A program made the translations under genes and the position numbers. Below the pieces are notes generated by a model. The model saw only the letters and a program-made list of their open reading frames with translations, searched no databases and was not told the origin of the DNA. DNA of 64,000 bases. Source: Knufia peltigerae. Its lineage: Eukaryota; Ascomycota; Eurotiomycetes; Chaetothyriales; Trichomeriaceae. Of this stretch, positions 54,561 through 64,000 are shown one piece after another. Location of the stretch: assembly GCA_030247855.1 (NCBI GenBank), contig JAPDRN010000060.1:1-64000 (forward strand), written 5' to 3'. Each line of letters opens with the position of its first letter. Positions within the stretch are counted from its first letter, which is position 1.

Positions 54561-57098
54561 TTACCCTTTTGTCGCCAAAAGACCAGAAGCCAAAGCTTCA
54601 AGATCCTCAAGGGTCTCGGGTTGTTCGACGTCGGGAGCAGCGGCTCTGCGGTTCTTGGTGCGCTTCCCTAGACGTTCACCCTCGTCCGAATCAGAAGCAT
54701 CTTCAAACCACTTCTTCGGTCGTCGGCGAGGTTCAGGCTCGTCCAGGCCCTCCTCTTCTTCGTACGGCACAAGTTGAACACCTTCTCGATCATCATCGTC
54801 ATCGTCGCCACCGTTCTCCTGTTGCGTACGTTCCTGTTCCCGCAATTCCCGTGCCCTCTGTTTTCTTTGTTCCTTCTTCTCCCGCTTCTTTTGTCGAGCA
54901 ATCTCCTTGTCGACCTCGTCCATCTCCCTTGCTCTTTCTCGCTCGCGTTCCAAAAACTCTTGTTTTTCGCGTCGGGCCTCGTCGAGCCCAAAGGTACTCT
55001 CGTCGCGGTAGGCCTTGCGGTCTTTTGGCGTGTCCGAGTCGCTGTCGAACGTCAGGTGGGCGCCGTGGCTTTTGTACTTGAGCAGCTTCTTGCGGGACGA
55101 GAGTAGTTTTTCGCGCCGGTGGGAGTCGATGATCAAAGGGTCGGCCTTGTCGGACAACTTGAGTGTTCGAATCTCCTTTTTGGCCGGCGCAGCAGCATTG
55201 GAGTGTGTGCCATCACCCATCAGAGGAGTTTCGGAGTCGGAGTCGGAGTCGGGTACAGACACAGACGGAGAATTCTGATCTAGAGCTTCATCGCCGGCTA
55301 CGAAACGTCGTTTGACGGAAAGGAAGTCGGCTTCATCGTCGTCATCTCCGTCGTCGTTGGTCTGTCGGGAGGACGAATTACGGTCCGGACCTTCATCGTC
55401 GTCTTCGATGAGTTTTGTGTAATGCGCAGCGAGTACGTCTTGGTTTTGACGTTCAAACATTCGGTCGTACTTTGTTCGAACGGCCTTTTGCTTCTGCTTG
55501 GGCTTGTTTTCGCCCTCGTCTTCGTCGCCACTCGTGTCGCTGCCCTCAAGGGCCGCCAGGAGCTGTCGTGGCATGTTTTTCCTGGCTTTTGCGTCTTCAC
55601 CTTTGACGAATTTGACTCGTGGTGCACCTGGCAGACCGAGACTTGCGGCAAAGCCTTCCAAGTCGAGCTTCTTGAGGCTGAATGTATCTTTGTCCTTTTG
55701 GACGTTCACGCTGCGGACGTAACTGACGAACGCCTTTTGACCCAAGTATTTCAACTCTGGATCTTTGAAGCACATGTTTTGCAGCTGGTTCCGGATGGAG
55801 TTTTGCATCTTCTTCACCCGCACATTAATCTTTTCCACAATGACCTTCTTCTTCGCCAGTGCGGCGAGCATTCCTTCCTCTTCACTAGGATCGACAAAGA
55901 GCACGGCACGACCATCACGTTCGAATCTCGCCGTTCGACCCACACGGTGAATGTAAGTGTCCGCATCCTCTGGGCAGTCTACTTGAACCACCCAGTCGAC
56001 CGAAGGGAAGTCGAGACCTCGTGCGGCGACGTCAGTGGAGAACAAGCACGCAAATTTGCTATTCGAGTATTTTCTCGTTATGTCCAGACGAGCGGTCTGT
56101 TTCTGGCGGCCGTGTAGGTGCATCAATGGGAGACCGGGCTGGAGATGTCGGAATGATTCATAGACGAATCGAACTTGTTTGCCGGAGCTTAGGAAAACAA
56201 GAATCTTCTTTTTGGTGTTTGCGCGGATGAAAGACCATAACGTGTCGAGTTTGTCGGGCAAAGGGGTCACAACGTAGTTCTGCTGCAGACCTGATGGAGT
56301 TGCGCTTTCAGCTGTTTCGTGGACGGAGACAAACTCCGGCTCTCTCAGGGAAAGTCGAGCAAGGTCAGACACCTTCTTGGTTTGAGTTGCGCTGAACATG
56401 AGAGTCTGCCGTTCAGGTGGCAGATGTTCCAGAAGAGCATCGATGGTGCTCTGAAAACCCATGTCCATTATTCGATCCGCCTCGTCAAGCACGAGAAGTT
56501 GTAGGTTCCCAATATCCAATTCAGCCGTTTGGTCCATATGTTGAAGCATCCGACCGGGTGTAGCGACCAAAATGTTCATTCGTGCCAGTCTTTCTCGCTC
56601 TTCTTGTAGACTTTTGCCTCCAATGACTAGACCCGCGGAAAATGTATGGTTGCGACCGATCTTGCGAAGAACCTCGAAAATTTGGATAGCGAGTTCGCGG
56701 GTTGGGGACAGGATCAGGGCACCCAAGCCATCGTACTCGGTCCATCTCTTGCGATACAGATTCTCAAGCACGGGGACGAGAAATGCTAAGGTCTTGCCCG
56801 AGCCTGTCTTTGCAGCACCTAGGATATCAAGACCTTGTAAAGCGAGAGGTATGGTCCGGCCCTGTATGGTGGTAAGAGTTTTGAAATGGGAGGAGGAAAG
56901 GCCATCCTGCGTGGCTTGTGAGAGTGGAAGGTCAATGAAGTTGTCGGGTGGTGCCGCAGACCTGGGATCGAGGTCGGTGACTCGTTGGCTGAGTGTTTCG
57001 ATATCCTCCTCCTGTCTTTTTCGTTTGAGTTGGCGAGGCCTTTGATACTCTTTTCTGGGGCCAGACTCCCTTCTTTTCCGTTTGCCCAGTGGCGCCAT
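54561..57098 (-). CDS. DBP4: DEAD-box RNA helicase Dbp4 (Hca4)
   Basis: Nucleolar ATP-dependent helicase needed for release of U14 snoRNA and early 18S rRNA processing. Single exon, 845 residues from ATG 57098 ([18 protein letters not shown]). Helicase motifs: Q motif region FKTLTTIQ (72-79), Walker [10 protein letters not shown] (95-103), [17 protein letters not shown] in [16 protein letters not shown] in [23 protein letters not shown] and [13 protein letters not shown]. The following domain with [34 protein letters not shown] and [20 protein letters not shown] is the conserved C-terminal extension of Dbp4. The last 300 residues are Asp/Glu/Lys-rich and contain the usual coiled, basic tail. 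It is divergent from the J-protein gene. Confidence 0.96.
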   Translation of the reverse strand: MAPLGKRKRRESGPRKEYQRPRQLKRKRQEEDIETLSQRVTDLDPRSAAPPDNFIDLPLSQATQDGLSSSHFKTLTTIQGRTIPLALQGLDILGAAKTGSGKTLAFLVPVLENLYRKRWTEYDGLGALILSPTRELAIQIFEVLRKIGRNHTFSAGLVIGGKSLQEERERLARMNILVATPGRMLQHMDQTAELDIGNLQLLVLDEADRIMDMGFQSTIDALLEHLPPERQTLMFSATQTKKVSDLARLSLREPEFVSVHETAESATPSGLQQNYVVTPLPDKLDTLWSFIRANTKKKILVFLSSGKQVRFVYESFRHLQPGLPLMHLHGRQKQTARLDITRKYSNSKFACLFSTDVAARGLDFPSVDWVVQVDCPEDADTYIHRVGRTARFERDGRAVLFVDPSEEEGMLAALAKKKVIVEKINVRVKKMQNSIRNQLQNMCFKDPELKYLGQKAFVSYVRSVNVQKDKDTFSLKKLDLEGFAASLGLPGAPRVKFVKGEDAKARKNMPRQLLAALEGSDTSGDEDEGENKPKQKQKAVRTKYDRMFERQNQDVLAAHYTKLIEDDDEGPDRNSSSRQTNDDGDDDDEADFLSVKRRFVAGDEALDQNSPSVSVPDSDSDSETPLMGDGTHSNAAAPAKKEIRTLKLSDKADPLIIDSHRREKLLSSRKKLLKYKSHGAHLTFDSDSDTPKDRKAYRDESTFGLDEARREKQEFLERERERAREMDEVDKEIARQKKREKKEQRKQRARELREQERTQQENGGDDDDDDREGVQLVPYEEEEGLDEPEPRRRPKKWFEDASDSDEGERLGKRTKNRRAAAPDVEQPETLEDLEALASGLLATKG

Positions 57099-57677
57099 TG
57101 TCGTTGTCGACTTCGGAAGTCGAAACTCGGCGCAGGAAATTTTGGGAAAATTGTTCCTATTATCGGGAGATCCTCGGAAAGAAATTATTGCGGGGGGTCG
57201 AGGAACGTAAATCAGTCGCAAGGCTACGAGGCTTGTGCACGCCTTCACTAGTACTTCTTTATCGGGATCTATGGACTTGCCATACCTAGATACTTCACTG
57301 GAGATACTGTGACAAGTTACGTATCACGGATATAAAAATATCAGCATGGGTGTCAGGTCACTGGGGGGTGAACAAGGACAAGGCTGAGCAAAAGTACCCC
57401 AAGTCAAGTTCGGCTTACCTGCCCCAAGAGTCACTATCTAAACTCCCTCTTGTTCGCCGCTGGTGCCGGCCGGTCACAAGCGCAGTCTCGATTTCAGCCT
57501 CGTTACTTCAATCTTGACTTGACCCTTCGACTAGTAGACTCTACTACTCTTTTTGCACGTGCGTGAAAGGTCTCCGTTATACCCTTTGCGAAAGCATACC
57601 TCTTCTCTCAACAACACAGCCACTAAAAGGCCCAACGCCTGACTCGTCATTGGTAAGGAACCAACCGTCAGCCCACC
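57099..57677. promoter_or_regulatory. Divergent promoter region DBP4/J protein
   Basis: 579 bp between two divergent starts; both neighbours are RNA-processing genes (ribosome assembly, splicing). No TATA box is evident. Confidence 0.5.
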
Positions 57678-58416
57678 ATGGCTAATGATGAATCCGATGC
57701 TCTTGATGTGCTTGAAAAGGAAGCCAAAGAATATGATAAGGTATGTTGAATTCTGATGCTGATAGACACCGGCTAACCGCCGTTATAGGATGCTGAGATA
57801 GACCGTATTCTGAAAGCATTTAGACTTGATGCGTAAGTTGACTACTGCAATTGTTGTGACTCTCTTCTTACTGACTTCTCTCAGCTACGCAGTTCTCGAT
57901 CTTCAACCCGGTGTACCTGAGTCAGACATCAAGATCGTTTATCGAAAGAAGTCTCTACTAATTCACCCCGACAAAACCAAAAACCCACTAGCACCAGAGG
58001 CATTTGACCGACTGAAGAAAGCGCAGACCGCCCTGGTTGACGAAAAGGAGCGGCAACATCTTGACGAATGCATTGCGGATGCGAGAGAGTTGCTGATTCG
58101 ACAACACAAATACACTGTTGATTCCGAAGAATTGAAGACGGAAGAGTTCAAGCAGGAATGGAGAAAGAAGACGGTGGAAGTGCTGGTCGATGCTGAGGCA
58201 CGGCGAAGGAGACAGATGAAAGCCCGGATGCAAGAAGAGGGACGAGAGAAGGCCAAAGAAGACGCCGAGATCGAAGAGAGGAAGCGGAAGCGTGATCACG
58301 AGAAGAACTGGGAGGAGACGAGAGAGCAGCGGATAGGCAGTTGGAGAGATTTTCAGAAGGGCGTCAAGAAGTCAGAAGACCAGAAGAAGAAAAAAAAGAT
58401 GAAGGTCTTGGGGTGA
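57678..58416 (+). CDS. J-domain protein, DNAJC8/Spf31-like
   Basis: Small J protein linked with the spliceosome in fission yeast (Spf31) and animals (DNAJC8). Exons 57678-57740, 57789-57832 and 57885-58416 give 212 residues. The N-terminus MANDESDALDVLEKEAKEYD precedes DAEIDRILKAFRLDAYAVLD. The J domain has VYRKKSLLIHPDKTKNP with the essential HPD, then AFDRLKKAQTALVDEKER. After it comes a long, charged helix (EEFKQEWRKKTVEVLVDAEA and onward) and a Lys-rich end (KKKKKMKVLG) that may act as a nuclear signal. Length and order match the DNAJC8 family. Both introns are about 50 nt. FAD1 follows in tandem. Confidence 0.87.
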
Positions 58417-58859
58417 TGGGTGAGTGTCGAGGGATCGCTACTTGAGAGGGACTTGTAATTGTACGATAGACATGAGGCCTGCGATTTGAGGAATGTCGAC
58501 GATAATTGGTGTGTTGACTTGACTCATACGAGCACCAATGCAGCCATTACCGTATCCTGTATGGAAGAAAATGAGTATACGAACATCAAGCTGTATATAT
58601 GTATTCGCTCGGTCGAGATCGGATCCTCGGCCTCTTGACTACTCCGTACAGTACTCGTGCCTAGGTAGGACTTCTTACATATGAGGGTATCGTTCCCCAC
58701 ACCTCATTCTGCCTCTTATTCCTTCTCCGACTTTCTCTTGGACTACAGAACTAGAAGAACTTAACTGCGATTGAGGATCTTCGTGCCATGGTGGTACTTT
58801 AATTCTGTCGTTTTCTATCGCTCTCTCATACTTCCTTTTTCTCCCATGTTGAATTAATC
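58417..58859. other. Intergenic between J protein and FAD1
   Basis: 443 bp; one TACTCCGTA site at 58640-58648 and a pyrimidine-rich stretch before the FAD1 start. Confidence 0.5.
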
Positions 58860-59890
58860 ATGAGCAATGCATCGCTGCCGCCCAATGCCCCCATGATGAA
58901 CGGTTCCCTCACCTCTAGCCATGGAGAAGCCGATGCCTCGTCGAGTCTAGAACACATTTGCGCACGGCTTCATTCTCAAGTCGATTCATTTCTCGCTGCA
59001 CCTCCCTCTGACGATGTTACAAAACGCACACAAGAGCAGACAAAGATTACACTGGGCGTGATAGAAAAAGCCCTGGAAGACTATGAGTTAGCTTACCCCG
59101 CCGTCTGGGTATGCGCAGACTGCTGACATGCTGCTACAGTAGATTTGAATCGTTGTCACTTTCCTACAATGGAGGAAAAGACTGTTTGGTGCTTTTAATA
59201 CTATACCTCGCCGTCCTTCACAGGCACTTTACACGTCTGAAGAGCAAAAGTTCACCGTCAATCAGCTTTCCTACCTCTATCCCATCTATATACGCCAAAC
59301 CTCCCGATCCATTCCCCGCCGTATCCGATTTCGTTGAATACTCCTCCCGCTTGTATCACCTTGATCTAACGCACATATCGACAAATCCCGGTCCATCCAA
59401 GAAAGAGCGCTCTCACTCGAACCCGACCATCACGAAGTCTTTTCCACGAGTTCAGCGGGACAGCAGCACGGATATACCACCTGAACCTATAGTGTCATTC
59501 CGAGACGCTTTTGCTCTATATCTGTCTTCCCACCCATCGGTGAAGGCCATATTTGTGGGCACGCGTCGAACAGATCCTCATGGGGCACACCTCACACATT
59601 TCGATCCTACCGACCACAATTGGCCGGCGTTTATGCGCATTCACCCGGTAATAGACTGGCATTTATCGGAAATCTGGTGTTTCTTACGCTCGCCACATTT
59701 AAAGGACCTAGAATCCGGCGGGCCTCTCAGATATTGTTCCATGTATGACGAGGGGTACACAAGTCTCGGCGGGATCAATGATACGGTCAAGAACCCGAAG
59801 TTGAAGAGTCGTGATGGAGATGGTAAGGAGTATTATCGGCCAGCATTTGAAATGACGCAAGACGACGGTGAGAGGCTAGGAAGGGAATGA
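58860..59890 (+). CDS. FAD1: FAD synthetase (FMN adenylyltransferase)
   Basis: Adenylates FMN with ATP to give FAD. Exons 58860-59086 and 59140-59890 give 325 residues; the 53-nt intron has a weak donor (GTTAGC) but no alternative keeps the frame. The PAPS-reductase-like fold starts after an N-terminal helical part: SLSYNGGKDCLVLLILYL (the SYNGGKD loop at 84-90 binds ATP phosphate), AIFVGTRRTDPHG for adenine and FMN recognition, then FMRIHPVIDWHLSEIWCFLR and YCSMYDEGYTSLGG, all typical of eukaryotic FAD1. A Ser/Pro-rich insert (about 105-170) lengthens the middle. It ends without the extra C-terminal arm seen in some fungi, but is otherwise complete. Confidence 0.92.
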
Positions 59891-61254
59891 ACGCGGCCAG
59901 AACGACGAGAATGGGCAGCGAAGGATAGCCATGCCCAGAACTACGCTCGGTATTAAAACAAAGCGGGTTGTCGAAAAAAGATCATTTTTGAGACGCATTG
60001 TTGCGGCCAGAGTTCATGGTGGGATCAGTGTTCGGTAAAGAGATTGGAACTGCATCAACTTGAGAGCGACAGTCCGGGGATTTAGCATAGACGGTAGTGG
60101 TGGGTATTGTTTGTGGACGAGCAAGGATGGGGTGATCTTGGGTGGATGAGCTTGGGTGCCGGGTAGTGTATGAGTGGGATCGACCCGACAACAACGACAG
60201 TCATGATATCAAATACAAATATAACATCTCATCCGTCTTCTGGCTCATCTTGTCCAGCCAGAGATATCGAAATATCCGAGACTTGTGTAACGCAAGCCCT
60301 GAACATGTAAGATCCCTCGGCGACTTGCCACGTTGTGTCTTCGGTACGTCAACAAGCGTCTGCAGAGGAAGGTCAGCCTTCGAGAGCGATGAATAACACT
60401 GTTGAGTCTTCCGATATGCACAAACTGATAAGAATCACTTTATCAGCACCTTTGCCCAGGAAAAGCCAAGCTGATCGAGATGTTTGGCCGAGCGGAAACG
60501 CTTGATTCCCGAGTGGTATACGTGCTCTCAGCCTCGCGAGCGGAACCAGCCAAGACCTTGGTACATCTCCACTGATAAGGTCGAAATTCCACTGTCAGTT
60601 CACGGAGGCTGCGTTAATCGAGTACCTCGTGCTCATGGCTCCCTTTCTACACGATCCTGACCAGACACAGGAAGGTAAAATGCAGGTGCAAACACCACCA
60701 CCACGCCGGCTCAAAGGAACGCAGACACATTCTCGCCAGAGTGATACAGTATCTTGTTCGCCCGGTTCACTCGCTAAGTAGGTTCCCGCTCCCACTGGCA
60801 TCCCCCCCCTCCCCGACTCCTGTTCGAGATCATTGCTCTGATCTCACTGTTCCGTCGTGTCTTGCCCTCCCCCTTCCCCCGGACTGGTTTACCTCTTTTG
60901 GGATGGCAGCATGGCATACTTCGCATGGGGAGGGATTGTCGTGACGATTGGTTTATCTCTTGGCCTACCGGTTGGCCACGCGAGGTACCGAGATGTTCCT
61001 ATCCCTATGTGATCCGGACCTCTGTGAGAGGGAGAGCCAGAAAGTTCTTCTTAATGAAGTCTCCGTGCATCTGATTTCTTGTTCTGTTTTGTCTACTCTC
61101 ACCATCTCCTCCTCCCTCCGTCTCTCTCTCTTCATATACCATCTGCCCTAGTGACTGTTCCTTTCTAACTGCCCTGATTTCTCCTTCGTTCCCAAGAGGC
61201 CCATATCATTCCCCCCCCTCAAAATAGGCAAAGTCGAGACCAAACAAACTCAAC
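59891..61254. promoter_or_regulatory. Upstream region of the ammonium transporter, GATA sites
   Basis: 1.36 kb. GATA-factor sites (HGATAR) occur at 60427-60432, inverted at 60440-60445, at 60573-60579, and inverted at 60953-60958. A long C/T-rich tract (60740-61230) leads to the start. Such sites are bound by AreA/Nit2-type activators of nitrogen-limitation genes, which suits an ammonium transporter; binding itself is inferred. Confidence 0.6.
60425..60446. promoter_or_regulatory. Palindromic pair of GATA sites
   Basis: CTGATAA and TTATCAG face each other over an 8-bp spacer, an inverted pair of seven-base arms. Paired GATA sites are preferred targets of fungal nitrogen regulators. Confidence 0.55.
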
Positions 61255-63172
61255 ATGTCGGAAATCACACCCATCACAGAATGGCCGGATTACAAGGTCG
61301 ACCCTCAAGGTGGCAACCCCATCACTCAGGACCTCAACGCTCCATACGACAAGGTATGGTGTTTTTTTCTCTCGAGAGGGTTGAAGGGGGATCCATGTCC
61401 CGCCTCGATCTCGCTGCGTGAAGCTTACTGACACCCAACTTTGAATCTTTTTGAATCGTACAGGGCGACCTATGTTGGATCCTCGTCTGTACCATCCTCT
61501 GTTGGCAAATCACCCCGGCCATCGGTTATCTGTACGCCGGCATGCATCGACGCAAGGCGGCGTTGACCATGATCTTCCAGTCCTTGTTCTGCGCGTCGGC
61601 CTGCGGCATCCAATTCTGGATCTACGGGTATTCCCTGTACCAGTCGCACACGACGAACCCCATCCTGGGCGACCTCAGCCTGGCGGGGCTGCACAACGTC
61701 CTCGCCGCCCCGTCTCTCGCCAACTCCGACATCCCGGACATCTTGTACGCCTGCTTCGGCTTCACCTTCGTCACGGCGACCGCCATGATCCTGGCCGGTG
61801 CCATGCTGGAGCGTGGCCGTCTCTGGCCCAGCATGTTGTTCTTGCTCTGTTGGACCACGTTCGTGTATTACGTCCTGGCGTACTGGGAGTGGAACCCTTC
61901 CGGCTGGCTCTACAACCTGGGGGTCTACGACTTTGCCGGCTCCGGCCCCGTGCACATCGCCAGCGGGTTCAGTGCCCTGGCCTGGAGTCTCATGCTGGGA
62001 CCACGCATCAACGAGCACACTTCCGGGGAGAGGGCCAAGATCATCCATTTCAAACCTCACAATCCGTTCCTCGTCGGGATAGGAACTTGCTTCATCTGGT
62101 TTGGCTGGTTCGCTTTCAACGGTGAGTCTCGTTGTATATATTGTGTTTTGTTTTTGATTTGTATTCTCGAAAAAAGGAAACACATGACTAATACAAAGAG
62201 GGAAAAAAAAATAGGCGCAAGCACAGCAAACCTATCGCTTCGGTCGGTGTATGTCGTCGTCAATACCAACCTGGCGGCGTGTGGTGGTGGTATCGGTTGG
62301 ACGTTGCTCGAGTATTGGTATACACGGAAATTTAGTATCATTGGATTTTGTTCAGGTATCATTTCCGGACTTGTCGGAATCACACCTGCAGCTGGTTTTG
62401 GTAAGTACAAACATACACATAGAGAGAAAACCACACACCAGAAAGAGAGGAAGAGAGAGAAATCCCCCCCTCCTCCTCCTTTCCCTCCTCCTCCTTTCCT
62501 GAACGTCCTTACTGACATGGGTTCTTGTGTGGTTTTTTTACAGTACCGGTCTACGTGGCGGCACTGGTCGGTCTCGTCACCTCGACGGCTTGTTTCTTCA
62601 CAAACAAGTACAAATATCTCATATCCATCGACGAAGGACTCGACATATTTGCCATCCACGGGGTCGGAGGGTACGTGGGTGATTTGTTGACCGGACTGTT
62701 TGCCGCTTCGTTTGTCCCGGCCCTGGACGGCGTCAGCGGTGACGGTTACGCCGGAGGGTGGTGGAACCGACACTGGATCCAGTTGGGTTACCAATTCGCG
62801 GGCGCGACGACTTGCGCGGCTTGGAGTTTCGTGGTGAGTTGTATACTACTGTTTGTGATCGACAGGATCCCGGGTTGCAAGTTACGAGTCAAGGAGGAGG
62901 ATGAAGCCCGAGGTCTCGATTTCAAGTACCTGTCCGACGCTCATTGGGATGACACGGGAAGAGGTAGTATGAGTATGGCCGTGACCGGCCGAGACGAGGC
63001 GGTCGTCATCACCGAAGGTGTACCCTTTACAGGTTCGGGACCCGGAAGTGAAGACTCGGGTGAGAACGACGAAAGTGGTGGTGATGATACTCGTCATACT
63101 GCCGCCAGAAGAGGCGGAGTAGAGACCACAACGGAGAGGCAGATCACGACAGGACCTATGAAGAGGGAGTGA
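61255..63172 (+). CDS. Ammonium transporter, Mep2 type
   Basis: Plasma-membrane AMT/MEP/Rh ammonium transporter. Exons 61255-61353, 61464-62121, 62215-62400 and 62544-63172 give 523 residues. About eleven helices; family motifs include ILCWQITPAIGYLYAGM, YDFAGSGPVHIASGFSALAW, FIWFGWFAFNGGASTANLS (across intron 2), GIISGLVGITPAAGFVPVY (across intron 3) and IHGVGGYVGDLLTGLFA. Both pore histidines are present (about residues 197 and 353). The first is Glu in yeast Mep1/Mep3, so this is of the Mep2 kind, the high-affinity type with a signalling role in filamentous growth. The 100-residue C-terminal tail starts with RIPGCKLRVKEEDEARGLD and is rich in Gly/Asp/Thr. Intron 2 (93 nt) has no stop and keeps frame. 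Intron 3 carries a CTC/CCT repeat. Confidence 0.96.
62466..62502 (+). repeat. CTC/CCT-rich tract in ammonium transporter intron 3
   Basis: A pyrimidine triplet repeat lies between the donor at 62401 and the acceptor at 62543, and probably acts as an extended polypyrimidine tract. Confidence 0.6.
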
Positions 63173-63602
63173 GAAAGAAAACGGGCTCAAAAACTGATCC
63201 GTCCATGACCTGTGTGCTCGACGGTGGTGATTGTTGAAACAATGGTGGTATTGCTGTCCCAATGAGACTATACCTATATACGTACTCTGCACGTCACTCA
63301 AGAATTCTTCCGTACCGATACCGATCCAAGAAAAAGAAAGAAAAAAGAGACCCTAGGTAGGGTGCGGTATACAAGTATATATACCTAGGTATATACCACC
63401 TGACATGATGTATCAGCAACCATGTTGTTCCACATCCTTCCTCTTTTTCTTACAAACGAAGAAGGATCGTCAATCTTCAACCTCTCTCGTCCCTCCAAGT
63501 CTGCCGTTACTAAACGTTTTTGCCATTTGTACAGGTGCTTGCTTTGCAAACAACTACTTGTAAAACTCGTGGAATTTGCAATCCTGTGGGGCAGTATCAA
63601 AA
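63173..63602. other. Intergenic, convergent
   Basis: 430 bp between the ends of the ammonium transporter and carrier genes. TACCTAGGTA-like palindromes lie near 63351-63396. No gene seen. Confidence 0.5.
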
Positions 63603-64000
63603 TCAAATTTCCAAAAACCACTTTGCGCGCTCATAGACATAAAAGCTCGTGGCACCCAGAGGGATGACCTTGATGTACCCGATGGACAGACCCACGAAGA
63701 AGCCCCTCCATCCTCGTTCGAGGAAGATCCTCCTCGCGGTCTCCAATATGGACAACCTGTGTCCGTCACCCACCGCGCCACCGACCTGCATTCTCCTCCG
63801 AATGACCTCCAACGGGTAAGAGGCCGTCTGGGACACCAGCCCGGCCATGGCGCCCGAGGTCAATTCCGCGGGCGCGGTCAGCTGGCTGCGCTGGTAGGCC
63901 CTGGGACGGCCTCCCGAGGCCCCGTCTGGAGGGACGGGGGCCAACGACGTCGACCGTATCACCGTGTACGGAGCCAAGGTCGGGTGCCGGAACAAGTCGC
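63603..64000 (-). CDS. LEU5: Mitochondrial carrier family protein, Leu5-like, C-terminal part
   Basis: Inner-membrane carrier; only the last 132 residues are in the window and the rest lies beyond base 64000. It contains the third carrier repeat: [20 protein letters not shown], then [10 protein letters not shown], with the carrier signature Px[DE]xx[RK] read as PLEVIR, a matrix helix [18 protein letters not shown], and the last helix [20 protein letters not shown] ending KWFLEI. The Gly-Gly after RRRMQV and the [16 protein letters not shown] end fit the Leu5/SLC25A42 group that imports coenzyme A. A disordered loop with several Pro and Arg precedes the repeat. Assignment to this subgroup is tentative because only one of three repeats is visible. 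Confidence 0.72.
   Translation of the reverse strand, partial: DLFRHPTLAPYTVIRSTSLAPVPPDGASGGRPRAYQRSQLTAPAELTSGAMAGLVSQTASYPLEVIRRRMQVGGAVGDGHRLSILETARRIFLERGWRGFFVGLSIGYIKVIPLGATSFYVYERAKWFLEI

Overview
The window is nuclear DNA of a filamentous ascomycete (Pezizomycotina). Genes are on both strands, 0.5-8 kb long, with 0-4 short introns (mostly 48-140 nt) that have GT-AG or occasionally GC-AG ends. Gene content is typically fungal: Dicer-like 1, a GT71 mannosyltransferase, a GH128-type wall protein, Zn2Cys6 factor and P450 reductase. The reductase and several other proteins look most like those of Eurotiomycetes; a more exact placement is not safe from sequence alone. No tRNA, rRNA, CRISPR array or intact transposon was seen.

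Layout. About 1-6.3 kb looks accessory: a 5'-truncated cytochrome P450 gene, a convergent sugar-porter gene with four exons, and an amidase remnant that has lost its N-terminal coding part next to an AT-rich segment with a hairpin. From 6.5 kb on the genes are mostly conserved: dcl1 (6571-11310, -), an EF-hand secretory protein (11850-12521, +), TRM12/TYW2 (12720-14297, -), a small protein with a 32-residue duplicated motif (14894-15560, -), a GT71 mannosyltransferase (16544-18733, -), an MFS transporter (19943-21567, -), ATG18 (22403-23913, -) divergent from MLH1 (24336-26748, +), a GH128-type Ser/Thr-rich wall protein (27219-29775, -), the 2659-residue Furry/Tao3 morphogenesis scaffold (30223-38202, -), NADPH-cytochrome P450 reductase (40258-42389, +), a Ybp2/glomulin-family protein (43867-46149, -), a 5.8-kb stretch without convincing genes, a Zn2Cys6 factor (51957-53340, +), DBP4 (54561-57098, -), a DNAJC8/Spf31-like J protein (57678-58416, +), FAD synthetase (58860-59890, +), a Mep2-type ammonium transporter (61255-63172, +) and the C-terminal end of a LEU5-like mitochondrial carrier (from 63603, -).

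The genes do not form one pathway. Functional links are loose: the P450 needs electrons from a reductase such as the one at 40 kb, which in turn needs the FAD made by the enzyme at 59 kb; GT71, GH128 and Tao3 all bear on cell wall and polarity; ATG18 and the ammonium transporter both belong to nutrient-limitation responses. Exon models were built by hand from splice sites, and every complete multi-exon model listed adds up to a whole number of codons.

I did not find a clearly undescribed multi-gene system. The more unusual signals are a set of stop-free introns whose length is a multiple of three, two GC-AG introns in a divergent gene pair, a 9-mer (TACGGAGTA) strongly over-represented between genes, the broken amidase and its AT-rich flank, and the long gene-free stretch ahead of the Zn2Cys6 factor.
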